34,889 nucleotides of DNA, taken from the IMG/VR virus record IMGVR_UViG_3300000233_000015, positions 1 to 34,889 of that record; one strand, 5' to 3'. Below, piece by piece: positions 5,735 through 15,165 of the stretch (positions are counted from its first letter, which is position 1; every line of letters begins with the position of its first letter). Below the pieces are notes generated by a model, which was not told the DNA's origin, searched no databases, and saw only the letters and a program-made list of their open reading frames with translations. The stretch is from a virus. The translations under genes and the position numbers were made by a program.

Positions 5735-8491
5735 ATGGGAGTACTTACCGAACGGGAACAGAAATTGGCGGAGACTCTCCGCAATCCGGTCCTTTGGGGG
5801 CAGTCATATCTGCATAACCGGGACGGCAAGCCTCGTAGCTACTGGGATCACCAGACCGAAGACCTGCTCAGCCAGGACCGCAATATCATCCATTTGGATG
5901 GCCGCGATGTTGGCAAGTGTCTGGCCGGTGCTACCCTCGTTACCGATTATGCAACTGGAGAGCGCATTCGCCTAGATCAATTGAAAGAGGGGCGCTCGAT
6001 TGCAGTGCTTGGCCCGGACCAAAAGCTTCATCAAATCTCCGATTATCAAATTCTGAACAATGGCAGAAAGCCTTGCTGGCGCTTGACCACAGTCCTCGGG
6101 CGCTCGATCGTGGCAACCTTCAACCATCCATTCCTGACCGACCATGGTTGGGTGCCGCTCGAAGATTTGAATGTGGGTGGATGGATTGCAGTTCCATCAC
6201 AGTGCCCAACAATGGTGCCGGAAAACCCGGATATCACCGACGATGAGTTGAGGCTCCTCGCACTATTCATTGCCGACGGCGGAGTTGGCTATAGTTCCGC
6301 AGTATTCACCAAGAAAGACACCGTCCTGGTGGATGAGTTCAAAGGAGCCGTAGCCGCTGTATTCCCTGACTTGTTCGTTGTCCCATCTGGTGAATTTGGC
6401 TACAGGGTATCGACGCGAAAAAGAGGGAGCAAGAATTCCTGCGTCACTTGGCTAAGGCGACTTGGTGTCATGGGCAATACCAGCGCAAGCAAGGAAATAC
6501 CCTCGATTATTTTTTCCTGTTCAAGGCGGCAACAGGCACTATTCCTTTCCCGTCTGTACGCCTGCGATGGCTGGTCCTCTTATGGTGGGACTGGTTCTTC
6601 GGAAATAGGTTATTGTTCGGCTTCATATAAATTGGCAGAGGCTGTTGGGCATCTGTTGCTGCGCTTCGGGATTCAGTCGACACTGCGGGAAAGGCTGGTG
6701 AATGATAAGTCCTATTGGTGTGTGGAAGTGCGCTCCTGGCTACACATTGAACGCTTCATACGCTGCATTGGAATGACAGGAATCAAGGGAGCCTGCCTTG
6801 AGGAATTCACTCAACTAAAACCGCTCAACCCAAGAAATGCCCACGACCGCATTCCTTTTGGTCTTGTCGCACCGATTGTCGCCCGACTGAAAAAGTCTGG
6901 GCTGTCTACGCAAGCAATCACTGGTTCCACGACCCGGAGGCTCAGGCTAGGCACCTATTCGCCAATGCGTGATACTGTGATGGATTACGCAGTGAACACC
7001 GAAGAGGAATCCCTGTTTCACTTGGCAGCCTCTGACATCTATTGGGATCAGGTTTTGCAGATCGAGTATGTCGGCGAGATGGAAACCTACGATTTGTCCG
7101 TTCCGCTCTATCACAACTTCGTTGCCAACGACATCATAGTTCACAACAGTATCGTGCTTTCCACCGATGCCTTGCACTTTGCGTTCACGACCAGGGGCGG
7201 CCAAGGATTGATTGCTGCGCCTCACCAAGGGCACCTCGACACGCTGGTTGAAGAAATCGAATTCCAGTTGGACCAGAACCCAGACTTGATGCGTTCGATT
7301 GCGATCACGAACTATGGGAAGCCAAAGATCCATCGCAAGCCCTATTTCCGCATAGAGTTCACCAATGGCTCCGTTCTCTATTTTCGCCCGGCAGGTGCAT
7401 ATGGAGATGCGTTTCGTTCGCTCCATGTGGATCGCGTCTGGGTGGATGAAGGTGCCTGGCTAACCGAGAAGGCATGGAAAGCGCTGCGGCAATGTTTGAA
7501 GACTGGTGGCCGATTGAAGATCTATTCCACTCCCAATGGAATGCGCAACTCCACTTACTATCGCCTGACTCATTCCGAGCAGTTCAAAGTGTTTCGTTGG
7601 CCCTCCTGGTTGAACCCTGGGTGGACAATGGAGCGCGAAGGTGAGTTGCTGGAATTCTACGGAGGGCGGGACACCTCTGGTTGGCAGCACGAAGTCGCTG
7701 GTGAACATGGCAAGCCGAGCTACGGCGCATTTAATATCGAACAGTTTAATCTTTGCAGGCAGGACGTGTTTGAATACCAGAAGGTGGTAATCACGGGCCG
7801 GGAACTCAAGGATTGCGACAGCGAAGCCGCTGCAGCAGACCGGCTGGAGCTCTTGCTCAACCTGACTCCAAAGACAGGAATGTACTGGATCGGGGGCGAC
7901 CTTGGCTACACGAATGACCCAACCGAACTCGTCGTATTCCAAGAAACATCCCTGGGCGACCGGAGCATCGTCTCCATGGTTCTTCGCATTCATATGGAGC
8001 ACGTCGCATACCCGCACATTGCCCAAACCATCGCTTTGCTCGACCGCTACTTTACGCCGGTTGGCATCGGTGTGGACAATGGCGGCAATGGTCTGTCAGT
8101 GGTTCAGGAGCTTCTCACGTTGGACAAGTACAAGGACCTTCAGTTGGAAGGCCGTTTGAAAGGATTGGACTTCGGTGGCATGACGTGCCTTTCCAATCGC
8201 AACGACAAGGAAATCAAGAAGCGGACCAAGGAACTGATGACGAGCCTAATCAACGGCATGCTCCAACGCAAGCAGTTGATCTTCCCGGCCGAGGATCTGG
8301 AGATTGAAGATGAATTCATCACCCACACTTACACACTTCGTGATGGCAAGGTGATCTATTCCAAGGGCAACGACCATATTGTGGATGCAGTTCGTTGTGC
8401 GGTGCTCGTCCGTGAATTGAGCAGCATGGAAGACGCAAAAGAGGAAACTGTGCATCTCATTCCCGTATTGACCAACCCGATCTTCATTTAG
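5735..8491 (+). CDS. terL: Large terminase subunit, interrupted by an intein
   Basis: A 918-residue precursor of the packaging motor. Removal of the 410-residue intein leaves 508 residues, normal for the family. The ATPase Walker A is split: GRDVGK ends at residue 61 and continues with SIVLST after the intein. Walker B is in DRVWVDEG and the coupling motif in LKIYSTPNG. The RNase H-like nuclease domain shows acidic residues in WIGGDLGYTND, VDNGGNG and NDHIVDAVR. It cuts concatemeric DNA and pumps it through the portal. The ribosome-binding site is weak (GAAAGG about 12 bases upstream). It ends with TAG. The P-loop is incomplete until splicing, so no active ATPase should form from unspliced precursor. 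Confidence 0.95.
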   Translation: MGVLTEREQKLAETLRNPVLWGQSYLHNRDGKPRSYWDHQTEDLLSQDRNIIHLDGRDVGKCLAGATLVTDYATGERIRLDQLKEGRSIAVLGPDQKLHQISDYQILNNGRKPCWRLTTVLGRSIVATFNHPFLTDHGWVPLEDLNVGGWIAVPSQCPTMVPENPDITDDELRLLALFIADGGVGYSSAVFTKKDTVLVDEFKGAVAAVFPDLFVVPSGEFGYRVSTRKRGSKNSCVTWLRRLGVMGNTSASKEIPSIIFSCSRRQQALFLSRLYACDGWSSYGGTGSSEIGYCSASYKLAEAVGHLLLRFGIQSTLRERLVNDKSYWCVEVRSWLHIERFIRCIGMTGIKGACLEEFTQLKPLNPRNAHDRIPFGLVAPIVARLKKSGLSTQAITGSTTRRLRLGTYSPMRDTVMDYAVNTEEESLFHLAASDIYWDQVLQIEYVGEMETYDLSVPLYHNFVANDIIVHNSIVLSTDALHFAFTTRGGQGLIAAPHQGHLDTLVEEIEFQLDQNPDLMRSIAITNYGKPKIHRKPYFRIEFTNGSVLYFRPAGAYGDAFRSLHVDRVWVDEGAWLTEKAWKALRQCLKTGGRLKIYSTPNGMRNSTYYRLTHSEQFKVFRWPSWLNPGWTMEREGELLEFYGGRDTSGWQHEVAGEHGKPSYGAFNIEQFNLCRQDVFEYQKVVITGRELKDCDSEAAAADRLELLLNLTPKTGMYWIGGDLGYTNDPTELVVFQETSLGDRSIVSMVLRIHMEHVAYPHIAQTIALLDRYFTPVGIGVDNGGNGLSVVQELLTLDKYKDLQLEGRLKGLDFGGMTCLSNRNDKEIKKRTKELMTSLINGMLQRKQLIFPAEDLEIEDEFITHTYTLRDGKVIYSKGNDHIVDAVRCAVLVRELSSMEDAKEETVHLIPVLTNPIFI
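5918..7147 (+). other. Intein with LAGLIDADG homing endonuclease in TerL
   Basis: A 410-residue insertion starting with Cys (TGT 5918) and ending His-Asn before Ser (AGT 7148), the standard splice residues. Block A is CLAGATLV. Block B is VATFNHPFL with Thr67 and His70 of the intein. Block F/G is near YDLSVPLYHNF and NDIIVHN. Between them are two endonuclease dodecapeptides, LALFIADGG (114-122) and FLSRLYACDGW (209-219), each with the expected acidic residue. The intein looks full-length and active. It interrupts Walker A between Lys and Ser, a highly conserved spot that favours homing. It is spliced at the protein level, so the terminase remains one reading frame. Confidence 0.93.
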
Positions 8492-8502
8492 GCCAGGCAT
8501 CC

Positions 8503-8553
8503 CGTCATGTGGCCTTCGTTTCCGGTATGAAAGGCAGGTAACGCCTGATTGCC
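8503..8553 (+). promoter_or_regulatory. Conserved phage leader element, copy 2 of 5
   Basis: CGTCAT (8503-8508) and TCCGGTATGAAA (8521-8532) start 18 bp apart. A hairpin follows: CAGG (8535-8538) and CCTG (8544-8547) around TAACG, with GGC and GCC further out (8533-8535, 8551-8553) and a bulge. It occupies the gap between the large terminase and portal genes, ending 42 bases before ATG 8575. Confidence 0.6.
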
Positions 8554-8574
8554 CATAGCGGGCACGACGGAACG

Positions 8575-10101
8575 ATGTGCGGAACCTATGCGGGAATAAT
8601 CGTGAAGAAAAGCAATCAAAACCGAAACGACCAACGCCAGACCCAGGGTGCACCTGTTCCACAGAAGGCAACGGCGGCAGCCCTGGATAGTTCCGTTTTC
8701 AGCAAGGTAAGCGCCACTGATGCTATCCCCGTTACTTGGGATGAACGCGGCCGGAAGGCTTGGGAATACTACATCGAAGAACCCCTGGTCAAGAACTGCA
8801 TCAACTCGTGGAGGACCTTTGCCGTAGGCGACGAGATCAAAGTCACGAGCGATGATGAGAAACTCAAGCTGGCAGCGATTGATACATCATACACACTGAA
8901 GGTCTCGCAGTTCATCAAAGACATGATTCTGCAATTGCTGGTGAAGGGCGATGCGATCGGGTTTCGTCGCTACAATGCCAAGGCGACAGACATTGCCGAA
9001 CTGGTGTGTGTTAATCCCATCACAGTCAAGGTCAAGTATTCCGAAGGCAACCTGATTGAAGCGATTCAATACGGCGAACACGGCAGCGTGGGAGGCGATG
9101 GCATTGACCTTCCCGTGGAACATGTATTGCATCTCAAGTGGGATGCGCCCTCGTTCTCGCCCCGTGGCAACTCCATGGTACTTCCTGCCTTCCAGGCCAT
9201 TGAACTTCTGAGGGATTATCGCAAGGCTGAGCAGGCGATTGCAAAGCGCTGGGCAACTCCATTTAGGCTCCTCAAAGTTGGCGGAGCCTTTGGCCAGAAG
9301 ATGGTGATGCCCGACCAGCGGATGCTTGAGCAAGTCCGCGACATGGTGAACAAGATGGATATGAAGAGCGGCCTGGTGGTGCCATTTTATGTGAATGTGG
9401 AAACTCACGGCACCGATGGACAGGTTCTGAATGTCGAGGCCAAGGTGAAGGAAGTCAAAGAGGACATCATTGTTGCCCTTGGCTTATCGCGCTCTTTGGT
9501 ATCGGGCGATGGACCCAACTTCGCCACGGCATCGGTGAGCATGCAGAAGATGATGGTGATGATCCGGGAAATCAAACAGGCAGCGCGAGTCATTCTCGAC
9601 TGGATCTTTGACGATTGGATTCGTCTCAATGGCTTTGATGGAAAGGTTCTGCACTACATCTTCAATGACCTTGATCCAAGCGATGCCGTTGATTTCAAGA
9701 AGCTGCTCTTGGAACTCTATGACCGCAAGCTCATCAGCCGATCCAGCCTGCAGTTGAAAATGGAACTGGATCCGGAAGTCGAGAATGCCAATCGGGAAAC
9801 GGAAAAACAGCATATCGACATCATGGATGAAAAGCAGGTCAAACCCGTGGTCGACATGGTTTTGGCGGGAATCCTCAGCGTAGAAAAAGCGAGAGCAATT
9901 CTCGGCCTTCCTGCGGATAGTGGTACCCCAGCGGCACAGGCGCAAACAGTGCATCATGGAGAACTAAACAGCCAAGGAGATGCACACATTTGCGACGAGT
10001 GCTCGCATTATGATTCTGGCAGTGGCCGTTGCCGAGTGCATGCCTCGGAGCGGGCGTTTGAAGCCCCTGCGTGCCGGTTCTTTGCGGGGCGGGCAAGCTG
10101 A
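8575..10101 (+). CDS. Portal protein with a C-terminal cysteine motif
   Basis: A portal of about 508 residues, the dodecameric ring at the capsid vertex through which DNA passes. Features typical of the family: YYIEEPLVKNCINSW near the N-terminus; a middle region with HVLHLKWDAPSF and GNSMVLPAFQAIELLRDY; and ALGLSRSLVSGDG, then the long helical part with MMVMIREIKQAARVILDW. ATG 8575 is given as the start; GTG 8602 is also possible. Near the C-terminus CDECSHYDSGSGRC and a later PACRFF give four cysteines spaced C-x2-C-x9-C-x13-C, a likely metal site unusual for a portal. Its stop overlaps the next start (TGATG). It lies directly after terminase, as expected. Confidence 0.88.
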   Translation: MCGTYAGIIVKKSNQNRNDQRQTQGAPVPQKATAAALDSSVFSKVSATDAIPVTWDERGRKAWEYYIEEPLVKNCINSWRTFAVGDEIKVTSDDEKLKLAAIDTSYTLKVSQFIKDMILQLLVKGDAIGFRRYNAKATDIAELVCVNPITVKVKYSEGNLIEAIQYGEHGSVGGDGIDLPVEHVLHLKWDAPSFSPRGNSMVLPAFQAIELLRDYRKAEQAIAKRWATPFRLLKVGGAFGQKMVMPDQRMLEQVRDMVNKMDMKSGLVVPFYVNVETHGTDGQVLNVEAKVKEVKEDIIVALGLSRSLVSGDGPNFATASVSMQKMMVMIREIKQAARVILDWIFDDWIRLNGFDGKVLHYIFNDLDPSDAVDFKKLLLELYDRKLISRSSLQLKMELDPEVENANRETEKQHIDIMDEKQVKPVVDMVLAGILSVEKARAILGLPADSGTPAAQAQTVHHGELNSQGDAHICDECSHYDSGSGRCRVHASERAFEAPACRFFAGRAS

Positions 10102-13100
10102 TGGCGTCACCACTGGCAGAACGCATTCGAAAGGCAACACAGGCGGGTTTGGAACGCCGGGACCAGTATGACGCCCAAACGGCAGCAGGACTGACAGAGG
10201 GCTTAATGGATGCCCAGGATCAAGTTGCCAAGGCAATACTGAAATACAAAACCCTGGGTAGCCTTCCCGACAATAAGCTGGCGGCGCTTACTGGTCTTGA
10301 AAAGCTTCAGGGAGAGTTGGCCCAGATCATGCGCGAGCTGAAGCAAGCTCAGACCCTTGCGTTCCGCAAATCTACCCGCGAAGCATTCCGGCTTGGGATT
10401 GGTAGCGGCATTGGGGAACTCACCCAGGCAGCCCTTCCGTTCTACCAGGATCTCACACCCTCAAGTATCGACAAGCTAACATCGAAAGTGTTCACCATCG
10501 TAGATACAGATGCCTTGGATTTCATGACTCAATACAACCTGACGCTTGCAGGTGACGTGCATCGGGAACTTTCCGATGGAATCAAGCGAACCATTCTCAA
10601 TGGCATCGCAACAGGCAAAGGTGCCGACGACATTGTAAGGGATCTTGGTACGGTAATCAAAGACAAGGAGTCCTTTCGGCAGACCGGCACGAAGGTGTTC
10701 AACAAGGCCCAGTATCGAATGGAGATGATTGCTCGGACAGAAGTACTCAGGGCACACAACATGGGCCGCATGAAATTCCATCAGCGAGCAGGAGTTCAGC
10801 GCCTGGAATGGATGGCCATGGATGACGAGCGCATGTGCCCCGTGTGTGGCGCTCAGGACGGTAAGGTTTATCCGATCGAGAAGTTTCCAATGCAGCCTGC
10901 GCATCCGCATTGTCGCTGCACCAACATGGTTGCCTCGCCAATGACTATCTGCGGAGGACCTTTGCAGAGCGTGGCTGCACCCACCGAGCTACAGGGCGAT
11001 ACTTGCATTTTGCCACCGCACGTACTGGAAGGCATGGCCGAGGCGCAGGCAGCAGAAGTGGCAAAGCTACAGGGCGCATTCGAGAATGGATCTCAGGAGG
11101 AACTCAACGCTCTCACAGTCAAGCAACTCCAGACACTAGCCAAAGGCAACGGAATCGCTATTGCAAGAACCAAGTCTGATTTTATGAAGTTGCTCGATGC
11201 GGCCGAACCAGGTGTCGACCATTCCGAACTCGCAGGCACCACACTCCAAGAAAAACTGAAAGCCTACAAGATCGGGCTTCTGAGATCTAAGGAAGACTTG
11301 GCTGTGCTTCTGGCGCAGAAACAGCAGCAATTCAAGCAGGCAAAGCTTCTCGCGGAGCAACAGTCCAAGATTCCGAATGCCGGTGGCTTGAGCGGGTTGA
11401 GTACGCAGCAGCTGAAAGACATGGCCAAGGAAAATGGCATCTCTCAGAATATCACCAAAGAAGATGCGATCGAACTTTTGGACAAGCTTGAACCTGGAGT
11501 AAATCATTCGGGACTTCAGGGCAAGGACCTGGCAGCCTTGAAGCAAAAGCATGGTATCGGGATACTGAAAAACAAGGAGCAGCTGGTCGAAGCATTGCAA
11601 AAGAAAGCAGGCTCCGATCTCGCCGAGAACACAAAGAAGAAAGCCTTAGATGAAGTAACGCAGAAGCTGATCCAGAAACAAAAAGCCGATGTGGAATCGT
11701 TGGTTCAGGGCGTTGGCGTTCCTGCCAATCCCAAGGATTACAAAGTATTCCTTGATTCAGTGCAGAAGGCAGAATCGGCCATTGGTAGTGCAGGCTCTTT
11801 GCCTCAAGACATGCTGGCAGGCCACGCCAAGGAGCTGGCGTTGAAGAAGCAGTTATTCGCGGAGCAAGTCGGCAATCTGAAATCCAGCGACCTGAAGACT
11901 ATCGCAAAGGATACTAAAGTCCAATACTGGCAATGGGCCAACAAGGACGAGCTGACAACTTTGTTCTCGGAGACGGATCCGGCCAAACTTGCGGCTGCCA
12001 AAAAATCAATTGAACAAAAGCATACTGAGTGGGCCACGAAACATGGATCGAAACAGAAAGAGGAAAAGCCTGCGCCAATTGCCGCCCAGAAGCCTGTGCC
12101 TGAGCCCATGCCCGCGAAGCCGCCAAAGAAGGCTAGTGAATTCAGCGATGCAGATCAGGAGTGGCATGCGAAGGGCAAAAATGCGGCCTTCAAATTGGAA
12201 GGGAAAGCCGTTGTTGGAGGTGCGCATGAAAAGGAATTCTGGACTGACGAAAAGGGTCAGAAGTGGCTTTTCAAGCCTGCTGCAAAATCGGCTGACGACT
12301 TTGTTTCCCACGGCGAAGAAACTGCTTATCGGATCGGAAGGCTCCTGAAGGCCGATGCCATTGAAGTCCGAAGCATAAGCCTCAATGGACGGACAGGATC
12401 GATTCAAAAATGGAAATCGGATTTGAAGGAGGACTTCGATTTTCGTTCTACGAATCCTCAGGACCTCACCACTGTTGAACTGGAGCAAATCCAGAAGGAA
12501 CATGTTCTGGACTGGTTGATCGCAAACCATGACGGGCACTCCAAGCAATTTATCCGTAGCCAAGGTGGCCAAGTCTACGGCATCGATAAAGGACAAGCCT
12601 TCAAGTTTCTGGGCAAGGATAAGCTGGATATCGACTACCATCCCAACGGAGCACTGGGTGAAGAAGAACCCTATTACAACAAGGTATTCCGGGCCGCCAA
12701 AGAAGGAAAGATCAAACCGAACCCACAAGTCACCTTCAATGCGATTCAAAATGTAGAACGCATTGCGGATGATGACTATCTGGACTTACTGAAACCTTAC
12801 GCTGAGGGGCGCTTTGGGAAAGATGCCAAAGGCCTTAAGCAATTCTACGAGCAGGCCCTAGAGCGCAAGCATGGCTTGCGTAAAGATTTCGAGCAATACT
12901 ATTCCAATGTGCTAGGCCAGAAGGATTTCCGCTTTGAGGCTGTTCCATTGAAATTGGAAAACCGAAAGATCCTGAATGCCGAAGGCGAAAAATTGGTTGA
13001 AGAAGCTCGCAAGCTTGGCTGGCAGGGTAAAACATTGCCCTTTGATAGCGGTGATGTGGAAGATCAGAATGCATTGATCTTCAGCGATGAGTTCAAAGGA

Positions 13101-14651
13101 AAAGAGCGGACTGTAATCAAAATGAAGATCCGTCCTGAGACCAACAAGAAATTGGTTGCAGCGCTACAGAGCCAAATGGGGCCTGGATCGGCAAAGGTTG
13201 GAGAGCCCCTGGATGATGACAACTTCTATGCCTCGATGCTGAGTGCAGTAAAGACCGCGAACCATCATGCAAGCGATGGGAAATACAATCAGGCAACTCT
13301 GGACAAGGCCTTGCAGATGAGAGACAAATTGGCGGAACTGGCCAAAGGCAAGGATCCGCAGGCGAAAGCGATGGCGGAGAATTATCTCAAGTGGATCGAT
13401 GAACTGAAGACTGCCGTGAATGAGAAGCGAACCCTCAATGGAGTCTTTGAGCAATACACATCCAAACAGGTCGAAGCTCCGAATAAGAAGCCTGAATTCA
13501 AAGTCGATAAGAGCAAAGTAACACACACCAAAAGAAGCCTCAGCAAGGGCAAGGTTATCGCATCGGCAGAGGACGTCGACAACCATGGCATTTTTGGAGG
13601 CAAAAGTCTTCAGAGTGGTGTTCAGTTCAATGCATCCTTTGATGATGGAACGAAGCTTAGGTACCGGCCTCGGGACGATGCCAATCTTTATGCTCAGCGT
13701 GGCGAACTTGAACTAGTCATTGATGGAAAAGCCAGCGGCAAGAATGTGGATGCCATGCTTGAAAAACTAAGCAAGCTAGGCATTGATGCCCAGGTAAGTT
13801 CACCGGAACACACGGAGCGCATGTACCTGGAGAAGATGGCCTACATCCGTAAGGTTGACCATACCTCGGGCTACAAGTCTTTGCAGAAGTCGTTGGAGGA
13901 TCGAGATGCATCCCTTACCGAGCGCGTGCAAGCGATGCGCGGATATTGGCAAAAAGAACTGAACGTGAAGGACATCACGAAGCTTCCAGGCTATGATCCA
14001 ACGGGGGCCTATCAGGAAGGCTTCTTGGATCGGGGAATCAAAGGTGGCTATCGGCATCAGTTCCGATTCGACATTTCGGATGCGGATCTGGAAAAGAACA
14101 TGAAGGGCTATTCCCTTGTGCATAAGCTCACCAACAGTGAAGGTATGGCTGATTTTATCGATACGGTCATGGACAACAATGGGGCCATGGTTAGCACTGT
14201 TGAAAAAATGCGCATGGGCGTCGCACCTGGTGGCATGTCGCCTGTAGCGGATATGCAAAGTGGAGGCGCGAGCTACTTCTTTACACGCATCCAGAAAGAT
14301 CCGCCAAGCAATCCATCACCAGGACTGTACTTCAAGAAGCAGATGCTGCGGCGCATGGATGCCATCAGTTACGGTCATGACGCCTACGGCAAAGTTGTGG
14401 ATGATTATGTCACCAAGAACCGTGGAGCCTCGTTTGAGCAATGGAAAGACTTCTCGGAGAAAAGCAGCAACGAGACCATCTTCAAGTATTCGGTGACTCT
14501 ACTGGATAACATCGAACACATCGTTGCAGGCTCCGCAAATGAGAGAAATCGAATTATTGAAAGTTTCACCAAGCGAGGAATCACGGTGCTTCCCGATGGT
14601 CGCAAGGTTGGCGATGTAGTGCAAACTCCAGGAACATGGGCATCGAGGTAA
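10101..14651 (+). CDS. Giant MuF-type head protein with SAP-like repeats and kinase-like domain
   Basis: A 1516-residue protein starting at ATG 10101, overlapping the portal stop. Residues about 130-280 are a Mu gpF/SPP1 gp7 minor head domain (IARTEVLRAHNMGRMKF, CPVCGAQDG, HPHCRC; Cys246, 249, 271, 273). Residues about 330-505 hold two tandem SAP/Rho-N-like repeats (LTVKQLQTLAKGNGI and LSTQQLKDMAKENGI, both with EPGVxHS), with a weaker third near 590-625. Residues about 690-890 look like an atypical HipA/PI3K-like kinase: WLFKP near 720, NHDGHSKQF with Asp811, GIDKG with Asp829. Residues 900-1516 are unassigned and end with LPDGRKVGDVVQ. The normal family length is 250-600 residues. It may be injected with DNA; that is inference. 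Confidence 0.85.
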   Translation: MASPLAERIRKATQAGLERRDQYDAQTAAGLTEGLMDAQDQVAKAILKYKTLGSLPDNKLAALTGLEKLQGELAQIMRELKQAQTLAFRKSTREAFRLGIGSGIGELTQAALPFYQDLTPSSIDKLTSKVFTIVDTDALDFMTQYNLTLAGDVHRELSDGIKRTILNGIATGKGADDIVRDLGTVIKDKESFRQTGTKVFNKAQYRMEMIARTEVLRAHNMGRMKFHQRAGVQRLEWMAMDDERMCPVCGAQDGKVYPIEKFPMQPAHPHCRCTNMVASPMTICGGPLQSVAAPTELQGDTCILPPHVLEGMAEAQAAEVAKLQGAFENGSQEELNALTVKQLQTLAKGNGIAIARTKSDFMKLLDAAEPGVDHSELAGTTLQEKLKAYKIGLLRSKEDLAVLLAQKQQQFKQAKLLAEQQSKIPNAGGLSGLSTQQLKDMAKENGISQNITKEDAIELLDKLEPGVNHSGLQGKDLAALKQKHGIGILKNKEQLVEALQKKAGSDLAENTKKKALDEVTQKLIQKQKADVESLVQGVGVPANPKDYKVFLDSVQKAESAIGSAGSLPQDMLAGHAKELALKKQLFAEQVGNLKSSDLKTIAKDTKVQYWQWANKDELTTLFSETDPAKLAAAKKSIEQKHTEWATKHGSKQKEEKPAPIAAQKPVPEPMPAKPPKKASEFSDADQEWHAKGKNAAFKLEGKAVVGGAHEKEFWTDEKGQKWLFKPAAKSADDFVSHGEETAYRIGRLLKADAIEVRSISLNGRTGSIQKWKSDLKEDFDFRSTNPQDLTTVELEQIQKEHVLDWLIANHDGHSKQFIRSQGGQVYGIDKGQAFKFLGKDKLDIDYHPNGALGEEEPYYNKVFRAAKEGKIKPNPQVTFNAIQNVERIADDDYLDLLKPYAEGRFGKDAKGLKQFYEQALERKHGLRKDFEQYYSNVLGQKDFRFEAVPLKLENRKILNAEGEKLVEEARKLGWQGKTLPFDSGDVEDQNALIFSDEFKGKERTVIKMKIRPETNKKLVAALQSQMGPGSAKVGEPLDDDNFYASMLSAVKTANHHASDGKYNQATLDKALQMRDKLAELAKGKDPQAKAMAENYLKWIDELKTAVNEKRTLNGVFEQYTSKQVEAPNKKPEFKVDKSKVTHTKRSLSKGKVIASAEDVDNHGIFGGKSLQSGVQFNASFDDGTKLRYRPRDDANLYAQRGELELVIDGKASGKNVDAMLEKLSKLGIDAQVSSPEHTERMYLEKMAYIRKVDHTSGYKSLQKSLEDRDASLTERVQAMRGYWQKELNVKDITKLPGYDPTGAYQEGFLDRGIKGGYRHQFRFDISDADLEKNMKGYSLVHKLTNSEGMADFIDTVMDNNGAMVSTVEKMRMGVAPGGMSPVADMQSGGASYFFTRIQKDPPSNPSPGLYFKKQMLRRMDAISYGHDAYGKVVDDYVTKNRGASFEQWKDFSEKSSNETIFKYSVTLLDNIEHIVAGSANERNRIIESFTKRGITVLPDGRKVGDVVQTPGTWASR

Positions 14652-14655
14652 TGGA

Positions 14656-15165
14656 ATGAAGGATTTTATTGAAACGGAAAAGCGCGTTATTCAGGATTTC
14701 TTCTTCCTCCTGAATGATGGCGGCTGTCGCATTAAAGTATTCGATGGCAGTAGCACACCCCTCATCGATACAATTGCCGTGCAGTTTATTGTCACAAGAA
14801 TTGCGCCACACTTTGATTCGAAAGGCGATTACCTCAGTTCTGACTTTTGGCTTTTATGGAAAGAAATCGGCTATCTGGAGGGAGTGCAATATGCGCATAC
14901 AATCAAGGTGGTTGCTTGTCGGGTTGAGGATTCCAAGGATGTAATGGCAGATGGCCGGGATATCCGTGCATGGTTGTCCGCAGACCTTACTGATGATCTG
15001 GGTCGTAGGCATCGGGTGGAGCTTATCGATTCCTGCGCAGAACCAAATCAGGCCTACGATTGGAAACAATGGCTGAAATTCCGGGACAACAACAAAGTCA
15101 TGCTGAATCAGATTGATCAGCAGATCCTAGAAGAACACATAAAACAGGCAGAGGAGTGGAAATGA
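14656..15165 (+). CDS. Unidentified 169-residue phage protein
   Basis: I do not recognise this protein. ATG 14656 follows GAGGTAATGG, just after the giant head gene's stop. The N-terminus is helical (FIETEKRVIQDFFFLLND), the middle mixed, and the C-terminus helical and charged (IDQQILEEHIKQAEEW). No signal peptide, membrane segment or catalytic motif is visible. It overlaps the next start by four bases, so the two are probably translated together. Placed between head genes, it may be a virion or assembly protein, or an immunity partner for part of the giant head protein; both are guesses. Confidence 0.75.
   Translation: MKDFIETEKRVIQDFFFLLNDGGCRIKVFDGSSTPLIDTIAVQFIVTRIAPHFDSKGDYLSSDFWLLWKEIGYLEGVQYAHTIKVVACRVEDSKDVMADGRDIRAWLSADLTDDLGRRHRVELIDSCAEPNQAYDWKQWLKFRDNNKVMLNQIDQQILEEHIKQAEEWK

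Noticed and set aside
12006-12749. 247-codon open frame on the minus strand
   Set aside because: It lies opposite the giant head gene, whose protein motifs are clear; the minus-strand product has no recognisable domain or ribosome-binding site.
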